Of a stretch of 64,000 nucleotides of DNA, positions 36,792 to 46,734 are shown piece by piece. The stretch's first letter is position 1. Every line of letters starts with the position of its first letter. The notes under the pieces were generated by a model. That model was given only the letters and a program-made list of their open reading frames with translations. It did not search any database and was not told the DNA's origin. Origin of the DNA: JAOXRU01 sp965247735 (GTDB taxonomy: Bacteria > Bacteroidota > Bacteroidia > Flavobacteriales > Flavobacteriaceae); assembly GCA_965247735.1 (NCBI GenBank), contig CBDFHN010000002.1, forward strand, positions 124,001 to 188,000. Reading direction: 5' to 3'. Made by a program: the position numbers and the translations under genes.

Positions 36792-38279
36792 ATGGCTAAT
36801 TATTTCAATACACTACCGTTAAGATTGCAACTAGAGCAGCTTGGAGTTTGTTCTTTTATGAACGAATCTGAATTTAATGAAGGTGTTTCAAAATTAAAAG
36901 GAAAGAAAATTGTAATTGTAGGATGTGGAGCACAAGGGTTAAACCAAGGGTTAAACATGCGCGATTCTGGATTGGATATCTCATATGCACTAAGGGATGC
37001 AGCAATATCAGAAAAAAGACAATCTTTTGTAAATGCTACAGATAATGGATTTGTTGCTGGCACCTATGCAGAGTTGATTCCTACAGCAGATTTGGTATGT
37101 AACCTTACTCCAGACAAACAGCATACCAATGTGGTGTCTACGATAATGCCATTAATGAAAAAGGGAGCTACACTTTCGTATTCTCACGGATTTAATGTAG
37201 TGGAAGAAGGAATGCAAATTAGAGAAGACCTTACGGTTATAATGGTTGCACCTAAATGCCCTGGAACAGAGGTAAGGGAAGAATATAAAAGAGGTTTTGG
37301 TGTGCCAACGCTAATTGCAGTACATACAGAAAACGATCCTAATGGAGATGGTTTTGAGCAAGCAAAGGCCTATGCGGCAGCTACTGGTGGTCATAAAGCG
37401 GGAGTATTGCATTCTTCATTTATAGCAGAGGTTAAGTCTGACCTTATGGGAGAACAAACTATTCTTTGTGGTTTGTTGCAAACAGGATCTATTTTATCGT
37501 TTGATAAAATGGTAGAGAAAGGAATTGAACCTGCCTATGCTTCTAAGTTAATTCAGTACGGATGGGAAACCATTACAGAGGCATTAAAATATGGTGGTAT
37601 CACTAATATGATGGATCGTCTGTCTAATCCTGCTAAGCTTGAAGCGTATCGATTATCTGAGGAATTAAAAGATATAATGCGTCCATTATTTCAAAAACAT
37701 ATGGACGATATTATGGTTGGTCATTTTTCTAAAACCATGATGGAAGACTGGGCTAATGATGATAAGAATCTATTATCATGGAGAGCAGCAACAGGAGAGA
37801 CTGCTTTTGAAAAAACAGCTCCAACAACAGCCGATATCTCTGAGCAAGAATATTTTGATCATGGAGTATTAATGGTTGCTTTTGTGAAATCAGGAGTAGA
37901 ATTGGCCTTTGAAACCATGACAGATGCTGGTATTGTTGCTGATTCGGCTTATTATGAGTCATTACACGAAACACCATTAATTGCAAATACTATTGCTAGA
38001 AAAAAATTATACGAAATGAATAGTGTAATTTCTGATACAGCAGAGTACGGATGTTATCTATTTGATCATGCATGTAAGCCGTTATTGGTAGATTTTATGA
38101 AAAATATAGATACCAATGTTATTGGTAAATCTTTTGATTCTAGTGGTGGTGGCGGTAATGTTCGTGGTGTTGATAATAAAACGCTTATTGAGGTTAATGC
38201 AGCGATTAGAAATCATCCAGTAGAAAAAATTGGAGAACAACTAAGAGGAGCAATGACAGCAATGAAAAAAATAGTTTAA
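36792..38279 (+). CDS. ilvC: Ketol-acid reductoisomerase, class II (long form)
   Basis: 495 residues, the length of the E. coli-type long enzyme. Near the start is the Rossmann signature KIVIVGCGAQGLNQGLNM (residues 35-52), followed by the catalytic-domain motifs KSDLMGEQTILCGLLQ and a duplicated helical C-terminal half. It rearranges and reduces acetolactate with NADPH and Mg. It follows ilvN by 74 nt. There is no strong terminator between them, so it is probably in the same operon. Confidence 0.95.
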   Translation: MANYFNTLPLRLQLEQLGVCSFMNESEFNEGVSKLKGKKIVIVGCGAQGLNQGLNMRDSGLDISYALRDAAISEKRQSFVNATDNGFVAGTYAELIPTADLVCNLTPDKQHTNVVSTIMPLMKKGATLSYSHGFNVVEEGMQIREDLTVIMVAPKCPGTEVREEYKRGFGVPTLIAVHTENDPNGDGFEQAKAYAAATGGHKAGVLHSSFIAEVKSDLMGEQTILCGLLQTGSILSFDKMVEKGIEPAYASKLIQYGWETITEALKYGGITNMMDRLSNPAKLEAYRLSEELKDIMRPLFQKHMDDIMVGHFSKTMMEDWANDDKNLLSWRAATGETAFEKTAPTTADISEQEYFDHGVLMVAFVKSGVELAFETMTDAGIVADSAYYESLHETPLIANTIARKKLYEMNSVISDTAEYGCYLFDHACKPLLVDFMKNIDTNVIGKSFDSSGGGGNVRGVDNKTLIEVNAAIRNHPVEKIGEQLRGAMTAMKKIV

Positions 38280-38280
38280 T

Positions 38281-38375
38281 CCCACCAGTGGGTTTAATTC
38301 CCCGATTCTTGCATCGAAATGATTAAGGTTTTTTCTTTTTTCATGCCTCTTGGGCTTGCCCCGAGATTATTGACT
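38281..38375. repeat. Palindromic intergenic element after ilvC
   Basis: Contains CCCACCAGTGGG (38281-38292), a ..CGAT../..ATCG.. pair around 38303-38317, and CTTGGG.CTTGC.CCCGAG near 38348-38365. Similar GGCTTGCCC-centred hairpins recur in intergenic DNA of Flavobacteriaceae. It may be a terminator, an RNA-processing site or a small repeat element. The remaining part of the 275-nt gap to ilvA shows no ORF. Confidence 0.4.
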
Positions 38376-38554
38376 TAGATATAAAGTTAAAGAGTAATGG
38401 GCTATAAGGAGTTAAGTTTGTAAAAGCATAAAATAAACTCTAATTACACTCTCTTTATTGAATAAATCAACAAGTAAACAGAGGCTAGTTGTTAATGACT
38501 AGTTTCTGTTTTATTCGTTTTAATGCCTAGTAATAAGCACTCAATACCGATCAA

Positions 38555-39817
38555 ATGGAAGTAAAGACAACATTTTTCCCAAGAATAGAGGATGTACGTA
38601 AAGCAGCTATAGTCATAAAGGATGTAGCGGAAAAAACAGCTTTAACACAGAGTATTCGGTATTCTAAAAAATACGATGCAACTATTTCATTGAAACGAGA
38701 AGATTTACAACGAGTACGATCGTATAAAATACGGGGTGCTTTTAATAAAATTAGCGCTTTAACTTCAGAACAACATGCTAAAGGTGTAGTTTGTGCAAGT
38801 GCAGGGAATCATGCGCAAGGTGTTGCTTTTGCTTGTAATCACTTAGGAATTAATGGCACTATTTATATGCCGGTAGTAACCCCAAAGCAAAAAGTAGAGC
38901 AAACCAAAATGTTTGGTGGTGATTTTGTTACTATTGTTTTGGAGGGCGATACTTTTGATGATTCATCAAAGGCTGCTATTCATGCCTGTAAAACACAAGG
39001 AAAAACGTTTGTTCATCCTTTTGACGACCCAAAAACCATAGAAGGACAGGCAACCATAGGTTTAGAGATTTTAGAACAAGAAACCAAACCTATAGATTAT
39101 GTGTTTGTACCTGTAGGTGGCGGTGGATTGGCTTCTGGTTTAAGTACGGTGTTTCATCAGTTGTCCCCTAATACTAAAATTATTGGTGTAGAACCCAAAG
39201 GAGCAGCTTCTATGAGTACTTCTTTAAAAAACGGAGTGAACACTAAACTTGATAAGATTGATAAATTTATAGACGGAGCAGCGGTTCAACGAGTTGGTGA
39301 TTATACATTTGCAATCTGTAAAGAATATTTATCTGATATGATTACCATATCTGAAGGAGCAGTTTGCCAGACTATACTTGATCTCTATAATAGAGATGCT
39401 ATTGTTGTAGAGCCAGCAGGAGCACTTACCATAGCTGCATTAGCGCAGTATGCAGATGAAATTAAAGGAAAAAATGTAGTTTGTGTAGTTAGTGGTAGTA
39501 ATAATGATATTACCAGAACTGCGGAAATCACAGAACGTGCGCTTCTTTATGCTCAATTAAAACATTATTTTATTATTCGTTTTCCACAACGTCCTGGGGC
39601 GCTAAAAGAGTTTGTTGCAGAAATATTAGGACCTGACGATGATATTACACATTTTGAATATTCTAAAAAATCAAGTAGGGGTAATGCGCCAGCAGTAGTG
39701 GGCATAGAACTGAAATCTAGTGATGATTTAGCTCCTTTAATTGCAAGAATGAAAGCGGGTAACTTTTTTGGTGACTATCTTAATGATAAACCAAATTTGT
39801 TCCAGTATTTGATTTAA
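38555..39817 (+). CDS. ilvA: Threonine ammonia-lyase (biosynthetic)
   Basis: 420 residues. The PLP lysine is in RSYKIRGAFNKI near residue 56, and the glycine-rich phosphate loop is VPVGGGGLASGLS near 190. The C-terminal part (about 330-420) is a single ACT-like regulatory domain starting HYFIIRFPQRPGALKEF. It makes 2-ketobutyrate, the isoleucine precursor. The gap of 275 nt to ilvC may carry its own promoter, but it extends the same pathway cluster. Confidence 0.93.
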   Translation: MEVKTTFFPRIEDVRKAAIVIKDVAEKTALTQSIRYSKKYDATISLKREDLQRVRSYKIRGAFNKISALTSEQHAKGVVCASAGNHAQGVAFACNHLGINGTIYMPVVTPKQKVEQTKMFGGDFVTIVLEGDTFDDSSKAAIHACKTQGKTFVHPFDDPKTIEGQATIGLEILEQETKPIDYVFVPVGGGGLASGLSTVFHQLSPNTKIIGVEPKGAASMSTSLKNGVNTKLDKIDKFIDGAAVQRVGDYTFAICKEYLSDMITISEGAVCQTILDLYNRDAIVVEPAGALTIAALAQYADEIKGKNVVCVVSGSNNDITRTAEITERALLYAQLKHYFIIRFPQRPGALKEFVAEILGPDDDITHFEYSKKSSRGNAPAVVGIELKSSDDLAPLIARMKAGNFFGDYLNDKPNLFQYLI

Positions 39818-39834
39818 TATATTGATAAGAACTA

Positions 39835-39853
39835 TTTTTTTTTTTTTTTTTTT
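39835..39853 (+). repeat. 19-nt poly-T tract after ilvA
   Basis: A run of 19 T lies 17 nt after the ilvA stop with no hairpin before it. Tracts of this length slip readily in replication, and could vary in length between strains or be mis-sequenced. Confidence 0.8.
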
Positions 39854-39987
39854 GAAGCTATTTCCAGCTATCTGCTATAGTTTTGCCGAGCAATCATCGT
39901 TATTTAGGTTAAAATATAAAATATAGGAAAAAACCCCTTTTTGTTTTGTGTTAAGTTTTGTAATTTAATAGACAAATATATGGTACT

Positions 39988-42530
39988 ATGAATTCAACTG
40001 AGAATAGTAATTCGACTCCAAAAAACAATAGATTTAATACGATTGCATGGATTTTTACAAAATTTATTAAATCACTTAAGAATTTTTTAAAATCGTCTTT
40101 TTTAAGCTTGTTAGTTATCGGTATTGTTTTGTTGCTATTGATAAAAATGGATCAAGCAATGACCTTGCTTATAGCTTTGGTTGAAGGGGATTCCTTTTCT
40201 TTTTTATTAATGCACTGGCCTTATGTTTATCACATTATCCTATTTATACCTATCATGCAAGAGATTTAAACAAATCCAAAGATGCATTTTGTTGGAAACC
40301 AAAAGCGCCATTTGAGAAGTGTTGGATACTCAAAAAATTTAAAGTTTATGTTTTTTACAAAAAGGATAACTCATATAAGCCAGACAACCTTGCCCATTAT
40401 TTCAGGTATGCTATAGGGATATTGGTATATGGAATGTGGTTGTATTTTATATTGTGTTCTTTTGTCCCTAAAATAAGTTTTGAAGGTATAGAACTTCTTT
40501 GGTTGTATGTGCTACTCATTTGTTGTATTCCTTTTGGCTTATATATTTTTTATAAAGAAAAGCTAAGAAAGCTTGAAGCTAATAATGAAGCGCAAAGGAT
40601 AAATGCGTTTTATGTTAGATTAGCTTGGCGATACTTGCTGCTGTTTTGTTTCAGTTTGGTATTGATCATAGGAACGCTATTTTTTATGAGTTTTAGTTTT
40701 ACAGGTTTGTTGTTATTGATATTAACATGTTGGGTTTTTATGTTCAATTATGTGTTTTTTAGGTTATTGAGGACCCGATTAGATGTTGTTGAAGACGCTT
40801 TGGAAAATAAAAAAGGTTTTAAGCTAACGCGATTATTTGTAAAAAGCATTGCCTTTTTTAAGCAATCTGAAAATTATTTAGTTTTATTTTATATTGTTTT
40901 TTGGTTTACTTGTTTGTTTATCTGCTATTGCACTGTAGTTGCCATTACTGGTATTGATGCTATGCCAAATGGAATACCAATAATTTTTGCCTTTTTCTAT
41001 TTTTACTATTTTATAGTAGCTAGTATCAAAAAAAGTGCTTTTGTTTTAAGGAAAATTAGTAAAAATAAAGAGAAACCTATTCCAATTAAATATGCGCTAT
41101 TAGGATTTGCAGTACTGGTATTAACCGTTGTGTCTGTATGTTTTGAAGGAGAAACAAGGCTACATGAGTTAGATATAGAGGATCAAAAAAAGAGTATTGG
41201 AGAATCTGTTTTTTTGGATAGTATTGTAGCAAAGAAACAAGATACCATGTTTTTTATTGCAGCACATGGTGGCGGATTAAAAGCCAATGTGTGGACATTA
41301 AAAGTACTGAATCTATTGCAAGAAAAATCAAATGGAAAACTGCTCAATCAAACAATTGCCATGTCTGGAGCTTCTGGGGGGTCTTTAGGATTGGGGTTAT
41401 ATAGCGCTCTATATGATAAACATGGAACCAATACAACATTAATAAATAAAAGGCTTAAAGAAGTGGCAGAAGGAAATTTTGTGTCTCCTGATATTGTGTT
41501 TACGATGGGGATAGATGCTTGGAGAAGAATTTGGCCCTTTAATAAACGATTTTTTGTAAGAGATAGATCGTATTACTCCATGGTAAAATATCAAAATAGT
41601 ATTGAAAACACACCTGAAAATAATAAACTAAGTAAAATTCCTTTTAGAAGTTATATAAAACATAAAGCTAGTGTTTTTCCATCATTAATAATGAATTCTT
41701 CAAGCACAAAAGGTAAAAGAGGGATATTGTGGTCTATAAAGCAAGATAATTTTGGAGCGGTATTTCCTTTTGCAGAAAACCTTGCAGATATTAGCAATGG
41801 CGAGTCAAAACTTCAGACACTTCCTTTTTATCAAGCATTATCTACAACAAATAGGTTTCCAGTATTGAGTCCTGCAGCAAAAATTAAAGGTTATGGACAT
41901 TATATAGATGCTGGTGCTATAGATAATAGTGGTTTACTGGGCTGCTTGGATGTGTATAATTATTTGCTTAATGGTGTTCCTGAGAAAAAAGTACTAGAAG
42001 GTAAAAAAATAGTTTTTATTGAGATCTTAAATGGGAAATCACTATATATAGCTAAAGTCTTAAAAGAGATTAATGCCAAACACATGTATATTGATGAAGA
42101 AGAAAACGATAATATTATTGTGGATATTAAGGCTGGGCTAAATTTAGATAAAATACCAGGGTACTTAGCAGCATTTTTTAAAAACAAAGCATCGGTAGAC
42201 GCTTCTCTTTTTGAATTTAAACAATTGTACATGCCTTTTAAGATAAGTAGAGATGATATTGAAAAACATTTAGGTGGTGAGCTAGATGATGTATATTTTG
42301 AAAAAATAAAAACAGAAATAGACAAAAACAATGCTGAGATAGACAATATTACAAAAGATGCTCATTGTTCTTGGATTAAAAGTTGGGATACTTACGACCC
42401 TGTTTTGTCAAGACATTTAAGTAAGAGTACTATCCGTTATATGGATCTAATGCTGAAAGAACATAGAGGGTTAAAGTCTGAAATAGATACTTTAACAAGT
42501 CCTTTTAATGAAAAGAATAATAATAATTAA
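39988..42530 (+). pseudogene. Patatin-domain membrane protein, frameshifted
   Basis: The ATG at 39988 (93 codons) reads the first membrane segment, then stops at 40267. The continuing protein lies in the -1 frame: it is open from the TGA at 40182 and reads SHYPIYTYHARDLN, then a natural protein sequence up to and past the TTG at 40422, to 42530. So one gene of about 845 residues has lost one base (or gained two), most likely near the T6 run 40200-40205. The product has several N-terminal membrane segments, then a patatin-like hydrolase: GGGLKANVW (oxyanion loop), SGASGGSLG (nucleophile Ser, GxSxG) and YIDAGAIDNSG (Asp). Substrate unknown, probably lipid. A sequencing error in the homopolymer could also explain the break. 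Confidence 0.8.
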
Positions 42531-42777
42531 GCTTTTTATTATATCTGTTTCCTGTTGTGTTTTGATGAATGGAAGTCAATTTATGTGATAAAAACACCAT
42601 CAGAACTAATGATTTTGTTTTTAATTGTTAATTCAAACGTTTTCGTTGTTATCCCTGTGTAAATAAGGGGTTTTGGATGATTTTGTTCATGTTTTTTTTA
42701 GTAGTTTAGATAAAAAATAACAATACTTAGGGTTAAAAAAGTGTTTTAATTCGAGTGTTTTTTTAAGATCACAAACT

Positions 42778-44370
42778 ATGAAAGAACAAGATGTAGCAAT
42801 TCCAGAAAAATATCAAATAAAAGAAACAATTAATCAGGATACTTACTTAGTTGGAGGTAAATTAAAAAAGTGGACTGGTAAAACTACGGATGTTTTTTCA
42901 ACCATATCGTCTACCACAGACTATGCCCTTACAAAATTAGGAAGCATTCCCTATATGGAAGAAAAAGAGGCTTTGGAAGCCTTAGATAGTGCCTGTGAAG
43001 CCTATGGGAAAGGACAGGGAGCATGGCCGACAATGAAGGTTTCTGATAGAATTTCTTGTATGCTTCGTTTTGTGAAGCAAATGGAAACAAAAAGAGATGA
43101 GATTGTAAAGCTATTGATGTGGGAGATTGGGAAAAATCTACCAGATTCTGAAAAAGAATTTGATAGAACAGTAGCTTATATTTATGATACTATAGAAGAG
43201 TATAAAGATTTAGATAGGGATGCTGCAAAATTTGAAAAGCAAGGAGGCATTCATGCGCATATCCGAAGAGGTTCATTGGGTGTTGTACTGTGCTTAGGCC
43301 CTTATAATTATCCTCTTAATGAGACTTTTTCTTTGTTGATTCCTGCGATGTTAATGGGGAATACAACTATTTTTAAACCTGCTAAACATGGTGTGTTGCT
43401 AATTACACCACTATTAGAAGCATTTGCTTCTAGTTTTCCTAATGGAGTTATTAATGTGTTGTTTGGAAGAGGACGAGAGATTGCAGGACCGATTATGAAA
43501 ACAGGTAGAATTGATGTTTTAGCATTGATTGGGAATAGTTCATCAGCCAATGCATTGCAAAATTTACACCCAAAAAGTAATAGATTAAGATTGGTTTTGG
43601 GGTTGGAAGCAAAAAATCCAGCAATAATATTACCAGATGCAGATTTAGATTTGGTTACAGAAGAGTGTCTTTCCGGAACCTTGTCTTTTAATGGTCAACG
43701 GTGTACTGCCTTAAAAGTATTGTATGTGCATAAATCTATTGTTAATGAGTTTAATTCTCTTTTTGCAGCAAGAGTAGATCAATTAAAGTTTGGTAACCCT
43801 TGGGATGATGGTGCACAACTTACTCCTTTACCCGAATCTGATAAACCTGCATATATTAAAGAGTTAATTGATGATGCTAAAGAAAAAGGAGCGAAAATAC
43901 TCAATAAAAAAGGAGGCAAGCAGTTGGATAATTTTATATACCCAGCGGTATTATATCCCGTAGCTAAAGATATGCGAGTGTTTCAAGAAGAACAGTTTGG
44001 CCCAGTTATTCCAGTAGTTGCTTTTGACGATATTAATGAACCTTTAGATGATATTGCAGATTCTAATTATGGGCAACAAGTAAGCTTGTTTGGAAAAGAT
44101 ATCTATACATTAGCTCCATTAATAGACACATTAGTAAATCTGGTTTGTAGAGTAAACCTGAATAGTTCTTGCCAAAGAGGACCAGATGTCTATCCATTTA
44201 CAGGAAGAAAAGATTCTGCTGTAGCAACACTAAGTGTTAAAGATGCATTGCGTTCTTTTTCAATTAGAACATTTGTAGCAGCTAAAGACAATGCATTGAA
44301 CACCGAAATACTAGAAAAAATGTTAGCGACAAAAGCTTCTAACTTTATAAGCACTGATTATATCTTGTAG
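42778..44370 (+). CDS. gapN: NADP-dependent glyceraldehyde-3-phosphate dehydrogenase (GapN)
   Basis: 530 residues in the aldehyde dehydrogenase superfamily. The catalytic Cys is in SFNGQRCTALKVLYVH (about residue 308) and the general-base Glu is in LVLGLEAKNPAII. The N-terminus (about 20-50) and the overall length are those of the non-phosphorylating GapN common in Flavobacteriia. It oxidises glyceraldehyde-3-phosphate directly to 3-phosphoglycerate and makes NADPH. It starts 247 nt after the patatin gene and ends 107 nt before the DUF2911 gene, so it seems to be a single gene. Confidence 0.85.
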   Translation: MKEQDVAIPEKYQIKETINQDTYLVGGKLKKWTGKTTDVFSTISSTTDYALTKLGSIPYMEEKEALEALDSACEAYGKGQGAWPTMKVSDRISCMLRFVKQMETKRDEIVKLLMWEIGKNLPDSEKEFDRTVAYIYDTIEEYKDLDRDAAKFEKQGGIHAHIRRGSLGVVLCLGPYNYPLNETFSLLIPAMLMGNTTIFKPAKHGVLLITPLLEAFASSFPNGVINVLFGRGREIAGPIMKTGRIDVLALIGNSSSANALQNLHPKSNRLRLVLGLEAKNPAIILPDADLDLVTEECLSGTLSFNGQRCTALKVLYVHKSIVNEFNSLFAARVDQLKFGNPWDDGAQLTPLPESDKPAYIKELIDDAKEKGAKILNKKGGKQLDNFIYPAVLYPVAKDMRVFQEEQFGPVIPVVAFDDINEPLDDIADSNYGQQVSLFGKDIYTLAPLIDTLVNLVCRVNLNSSCQRGPDVYPFTGRKDSAVATLSVKDALRSFSIRTFVAAKDNALNTEILEKMLATKASNFISTDYIL

Positions 44371-44476
44371 TAGTTTTTAACTTTTTTCGAAGGTTACTTT
44401 AACATAATTGTAACTATTCTTGGTTTTCAAGAGTCGTACTTTGTGTAACAAACTAATGAATCAAAAACACACAGCT

Positions 44477-45586
44477 ATGAAAAGAAATACTTCAAAAACA
44501 TTTTTTTTGTTATTATTTACTGTTTTCTCCTGTAGTACTGCTCTTTTTGCACAATTGAGCACTCCTCAGGTAAGTCAATTAGCAACAGTATCACAACGTG
44601 TAGGGATTACAGATATTACTATTAGCTATTCACGTCCAAAAGTAAATGGAAGAAAGCTATGGGGTGGTATTGTACCTTTTGGATTAACTAATTTAGGATT
44701 TGGTACCGCTACTGCAGCGCCTTGGAGAGCTGGTGCTAATGAAAATAGTACCATAACTTTTAGTCATGACGTTAATTTTGGCGGTAAAGAGGTAAAAGCT
44801 GGTATTTATGGATTATTTGTTAATGTTATAGACAAGGATAAGGCAAGTATATTACTGTCGAGCAATAGTACTTCTTGGGGAAGTTATTTTTATGAGGCTT
44901 CAGAAATTGTTGCTTCTCAGGATATAAAAACAAGAAAAACATCTCATAATGAGTTGTTAACTTATAGTTTTCCAGCTGTAACAGCAAGCTCAACAACGGT
45001 TTCTTTGGCATGGGGAGAAATGGACTTTCAATTTATGGTTACCGTTCCCGTTGTAAAAATTGTGACAGCTGATATTAAAGATAAATTAAAAAATACTCAA
45101 GGTTTCAATAGACAATCTTGGGAGCAAGCAGCACAATACGCTTTGGCTAATGATGGTGACGCAAAAGAAGCACTAAACTGGATTAATAACGCAATTGCGG
45201 GACAGTTTTATAGTAAAACAACCTTTGGAAATCTAAGTACAAAAGCACAGTTGTTAACCAAAATGGGAAGAGCATCAGAAGCAAGTAAAGTAATGGAGGA
45301 GGCTATGCCTTTAGCAAGTGTTTTGGAATTACATGGCTATGGGAGGCAGTTAATTACAATTGGTAATAAGGATAAGGCATTAAAAGTCTTTCAGGCGAAT
45401 GCTAAGGCAAACAAAGGACAATGGCCAGTTAATTATGGCTTGTCAAGAGGATATTCAGCTTTAGGTAATTATAAAACAGCCTTAAAGTATTTGAAAAAAG
45501 CACATGAAAATGCTCCTAATGCAAGAAGTAAAGCTAATGTAGCTTCTAATATTGAAAAATTGGAAAAGGGAGAGGATATTAATTAA
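44477..45586 (+). CDS. DUF2911 domain protein with TPR repeats, secreted
   Basis: 369 residues from the ATG at 44477, which gives a signal peptide (ALFAQLS). An upstream ATG at 44420 adds a non-signal extension, so I reject it. The DUF2911 part (about 25-195) has the signature ITISYSRPKVNGRKLWGG and AAPWRAGANENS. The C-terminal half (about 200-369) is helical with TPR-like repeats (YGLSRGYSALGNYKTALKYL). Function is unknown; such proteins occur in the envelope of many Bacteroidota. A terminator follows at 45611. Confidence 0.8.
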   Translation: MKRNTSKTFFLLLFTVFSCSTALFAQLSTPQVSQLATVSQRVGITDITISYSRPKVNGRKLWGGIVPFGLTNLGFGTATAAPWRAGANENSTITFSHDVNFGGKEVKAGIYGLFVNVIDKDKASILLSSNSTSWGSYFYEASEIVASQDIKTRKTSHNELLTYSFPAVTASSTTVSLAWGEMDFQFMVTVPVVKIVTADIKDKLKNTQGFNRQSWEQAAQYALANDGDAKEALNWINNAIAGQFYSKTTFGNLSTKAQLLTKMGRASEASKVMEEAMPLASVLELHGYGRQLITIGNKDKALKVFQANAKANKGQWPVNYGLSRGYSALGNYKTALKYLKKAHENAPNARSKANVASNIEKLEKGEDIN

Positions 45587-45610
45587 ACCTCTCTTTATTC
45601 TAGTTATTCA

Positions 45611-45640
45611 AAGGCTTCCTGTTACAGGGAGCCTTTTTTT
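45611..45640 (+). terminator. Rho-independent terminator after the DUF2911 gene
   Basis: Arms AAGGCTTCCTG (45611-45621) and CAGGGAGCCTT (45625-45635) pair with one wobble, followed by a run of T. Confidence 0.85.
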
Positions 45641-45712
45641 ATACAATTAATGTATGACTTTAACCTTGATATAACTTCAGTGTTTTTTTTTAAATAGCTA
45701 CTATTTAGTTAA

Positions 45713-45905
45713 TTACGCAGCTTGCTTAAAGTAGTTGTTCAAGTGTTTATTGTTGGGGTTATTGTTTTTGGCTAATGAAAATGGTGTAAAAACGAACTCT
45801 TTTAAGAAGCTATTGTGTTTAAATAAGTAATTTTCAGTACAATTTCAAGTTCTTCTTCCGTTGGTGTATTTAGTATTTCAGACTGTTGGTTCTTAGACTT
45901 GGTCT
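45713..45905 (-). pseudogene. Possible frameshifted gene remnant downstream of the XRE regulator
   Basis: Minus-strand translation reads a protein-like segment, CLRALAQETKSKNQQSEIL then NTPTEEELEIVLKITYLNTIAS and stop, and directly continues in another frame as SFLKEFVFTPFSLAK then NNNPNNKHLNNYFKQAA and stop at 45713. Joined by one frameshift it looks like the end of a protein of at least 65 residues. No start, family or ribosome site is seen. It lies immediately downstream of the XRE gene. This is a weak call, as it rests only on protein-like composition. Confidence 0.35.
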
Positions 45906-45911
45906 CTTGTG

Positions 45912-46352
45912 CTAACGCTCGTAGGCATCAAAACTACCATCTTTGTACAGGACTAGTATCTTATGAATTTCTTTTTTTGAATCACCATAGCTGTTTATAA
46001 CGTTTTCAGCGCTATTGGATAGTGGTTTGTTTAAGGTTTCAGGACTATTCTTACTAGTAACAGTCAAATTATCTTGTTCTGAAGCAGGAGCAGAGTCAAA
46101 TAAATTTTCTGAAGGCGTTTTTTTGTTTGAAAGTCTCGATTTTGGAAAAAAACCTTTGTTTAGTAAAATCCAATTAAGATCCACTTCATCAAAATTTGTC
46201 ACAATCTTTAAAACAAAATCTAAACTTGGTTTGTTTCTTCCGGAAAGTATATGCGAAATACTAGAGCGCTGTACACCCAAAGTATCCGCAAAAGAAGAAG
46301 CGCTTAGTTCATAATGTTCTTGTATTGTTTTGATCCTACTACTTATATCCAT
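45912..46352 (-). CDS. XRE-family helix-turn-helix regulator
   Basis: 146 residues. The HTH domain spans about residues 8-55: FADTLGVQRSSISHILSGRNKPSL, given here in part as VQRSSISHILSGRNKPSL, with the recognition helix at SSISHILSGR. The C-terminal two thirds is low-complexity and polar (ASEQDNLTVTSKNSPETL) and ends IHKILVLYKDGSFDAYER, a tail shared by many flavobacterial HTH proteins. Two copies of TTACAAATGTAA lie 5 and 41 nt upstream of its ATG and three more lie further upstream, so it is likely to regulate itself and perhaps the divergent M14 gene. Confidence 0.8.
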   Translation of the reverse strand: MDISSRIKTIQEHYELSASSFADTLGVQRSSISHILSGRNKPSLDFVLKIVTNFDEVDLNWILLNKGFFPKSRLSNKKTPSENLFDSAPASEQDNLTVTSKNSPETLNKPLSNSAENVINSYGDSKKEIHKILVLYKDGSFDAYER

Positions 46353-46356
46353 AATG

Positions 46357-46404
46357 TTACAAATGTAAACTATTTAAATACCCAAAGGTGATTTACAAAT
46401 GTAA
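46357..46404. promoter_or_regulatory. Operator pair in front of the XRE gene
   Basis: Two exact copies of the palindrome TTACAAATGTAA at 46357-46368 and 46393-46404, 36 nt apart. The match extends into the same CTATTTAAA on the right side, so each unit is about 20 bp. They lie directly upstream of the XRE ATG (complement of 46350-46352) and are the likely autoregulatory operators. Confidence 0.7.
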
Positions 46405-46547
46405 ACTATTTAAAAGTATTTAGCAAATATCACAATTTTAATTAAACTATACCTTTATCCATAGCTATGTTTTTAATTGATTATAAGTATTTTATGTATT
46501 ATTTTATTTGATCTCACTATTTAAGTGATCATGTAAAAGAATATTGT

Positions 46548-46628
46548 ATACAAATGTAACCTCCTGTATGTTCTACGATCCCGACATCCTGTTTACATTT
46601 GTAAAATAGAGTTGTATTACATTTGTAA
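46548..46628. promoter_or_regulatory. Second operator cluster between XRE and M14 genes
   Basis: ATACAAATGTAA at 46548-46559 (one mismatch), TTACATTTGTAA at 46593-46604 and TTACATTTGTAA at 46617-46628. The last two are exact inverse copies of the XRE operator, 24 nt apart. They are 64 nt or more upstream of the M14 promoter box, so the XRE protein may also control that gene. Confidence 0.65.
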
Positions 46629-46691
46629 ACTCTTTAAAAACTAAAAAAAAAGCATAACAGTTATAATACCGATAGATTTAATTTTTAAACT

Positions 46692-46699
46692 TAGATTTG
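46692..46699 (+). promoter_or_regulatory. Putative -7 box of the M14 gene promoter
   Basis: TAGATTTG matches TAnnTTTG, 35 nt ahead of the ATG at 46735. No good -33 TTTG is seen at the usual spacing. Confidence 0.4.
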
Positions 46700-46734
46700 T
46701 ATTTTAATTGTAATAGAAAGCATATCCTTATTAT

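Noticed and set aside
39835..39853. Terminator of ilvA
   Set aside because: No stem-loop precedes the T run.
40422..42530. Patatin protein starting at the TTG 40422
   Set aside because: The same frame reads a convincing protein for more than 200 nt upstream, so the TTG is internal to a frameshifted gene.
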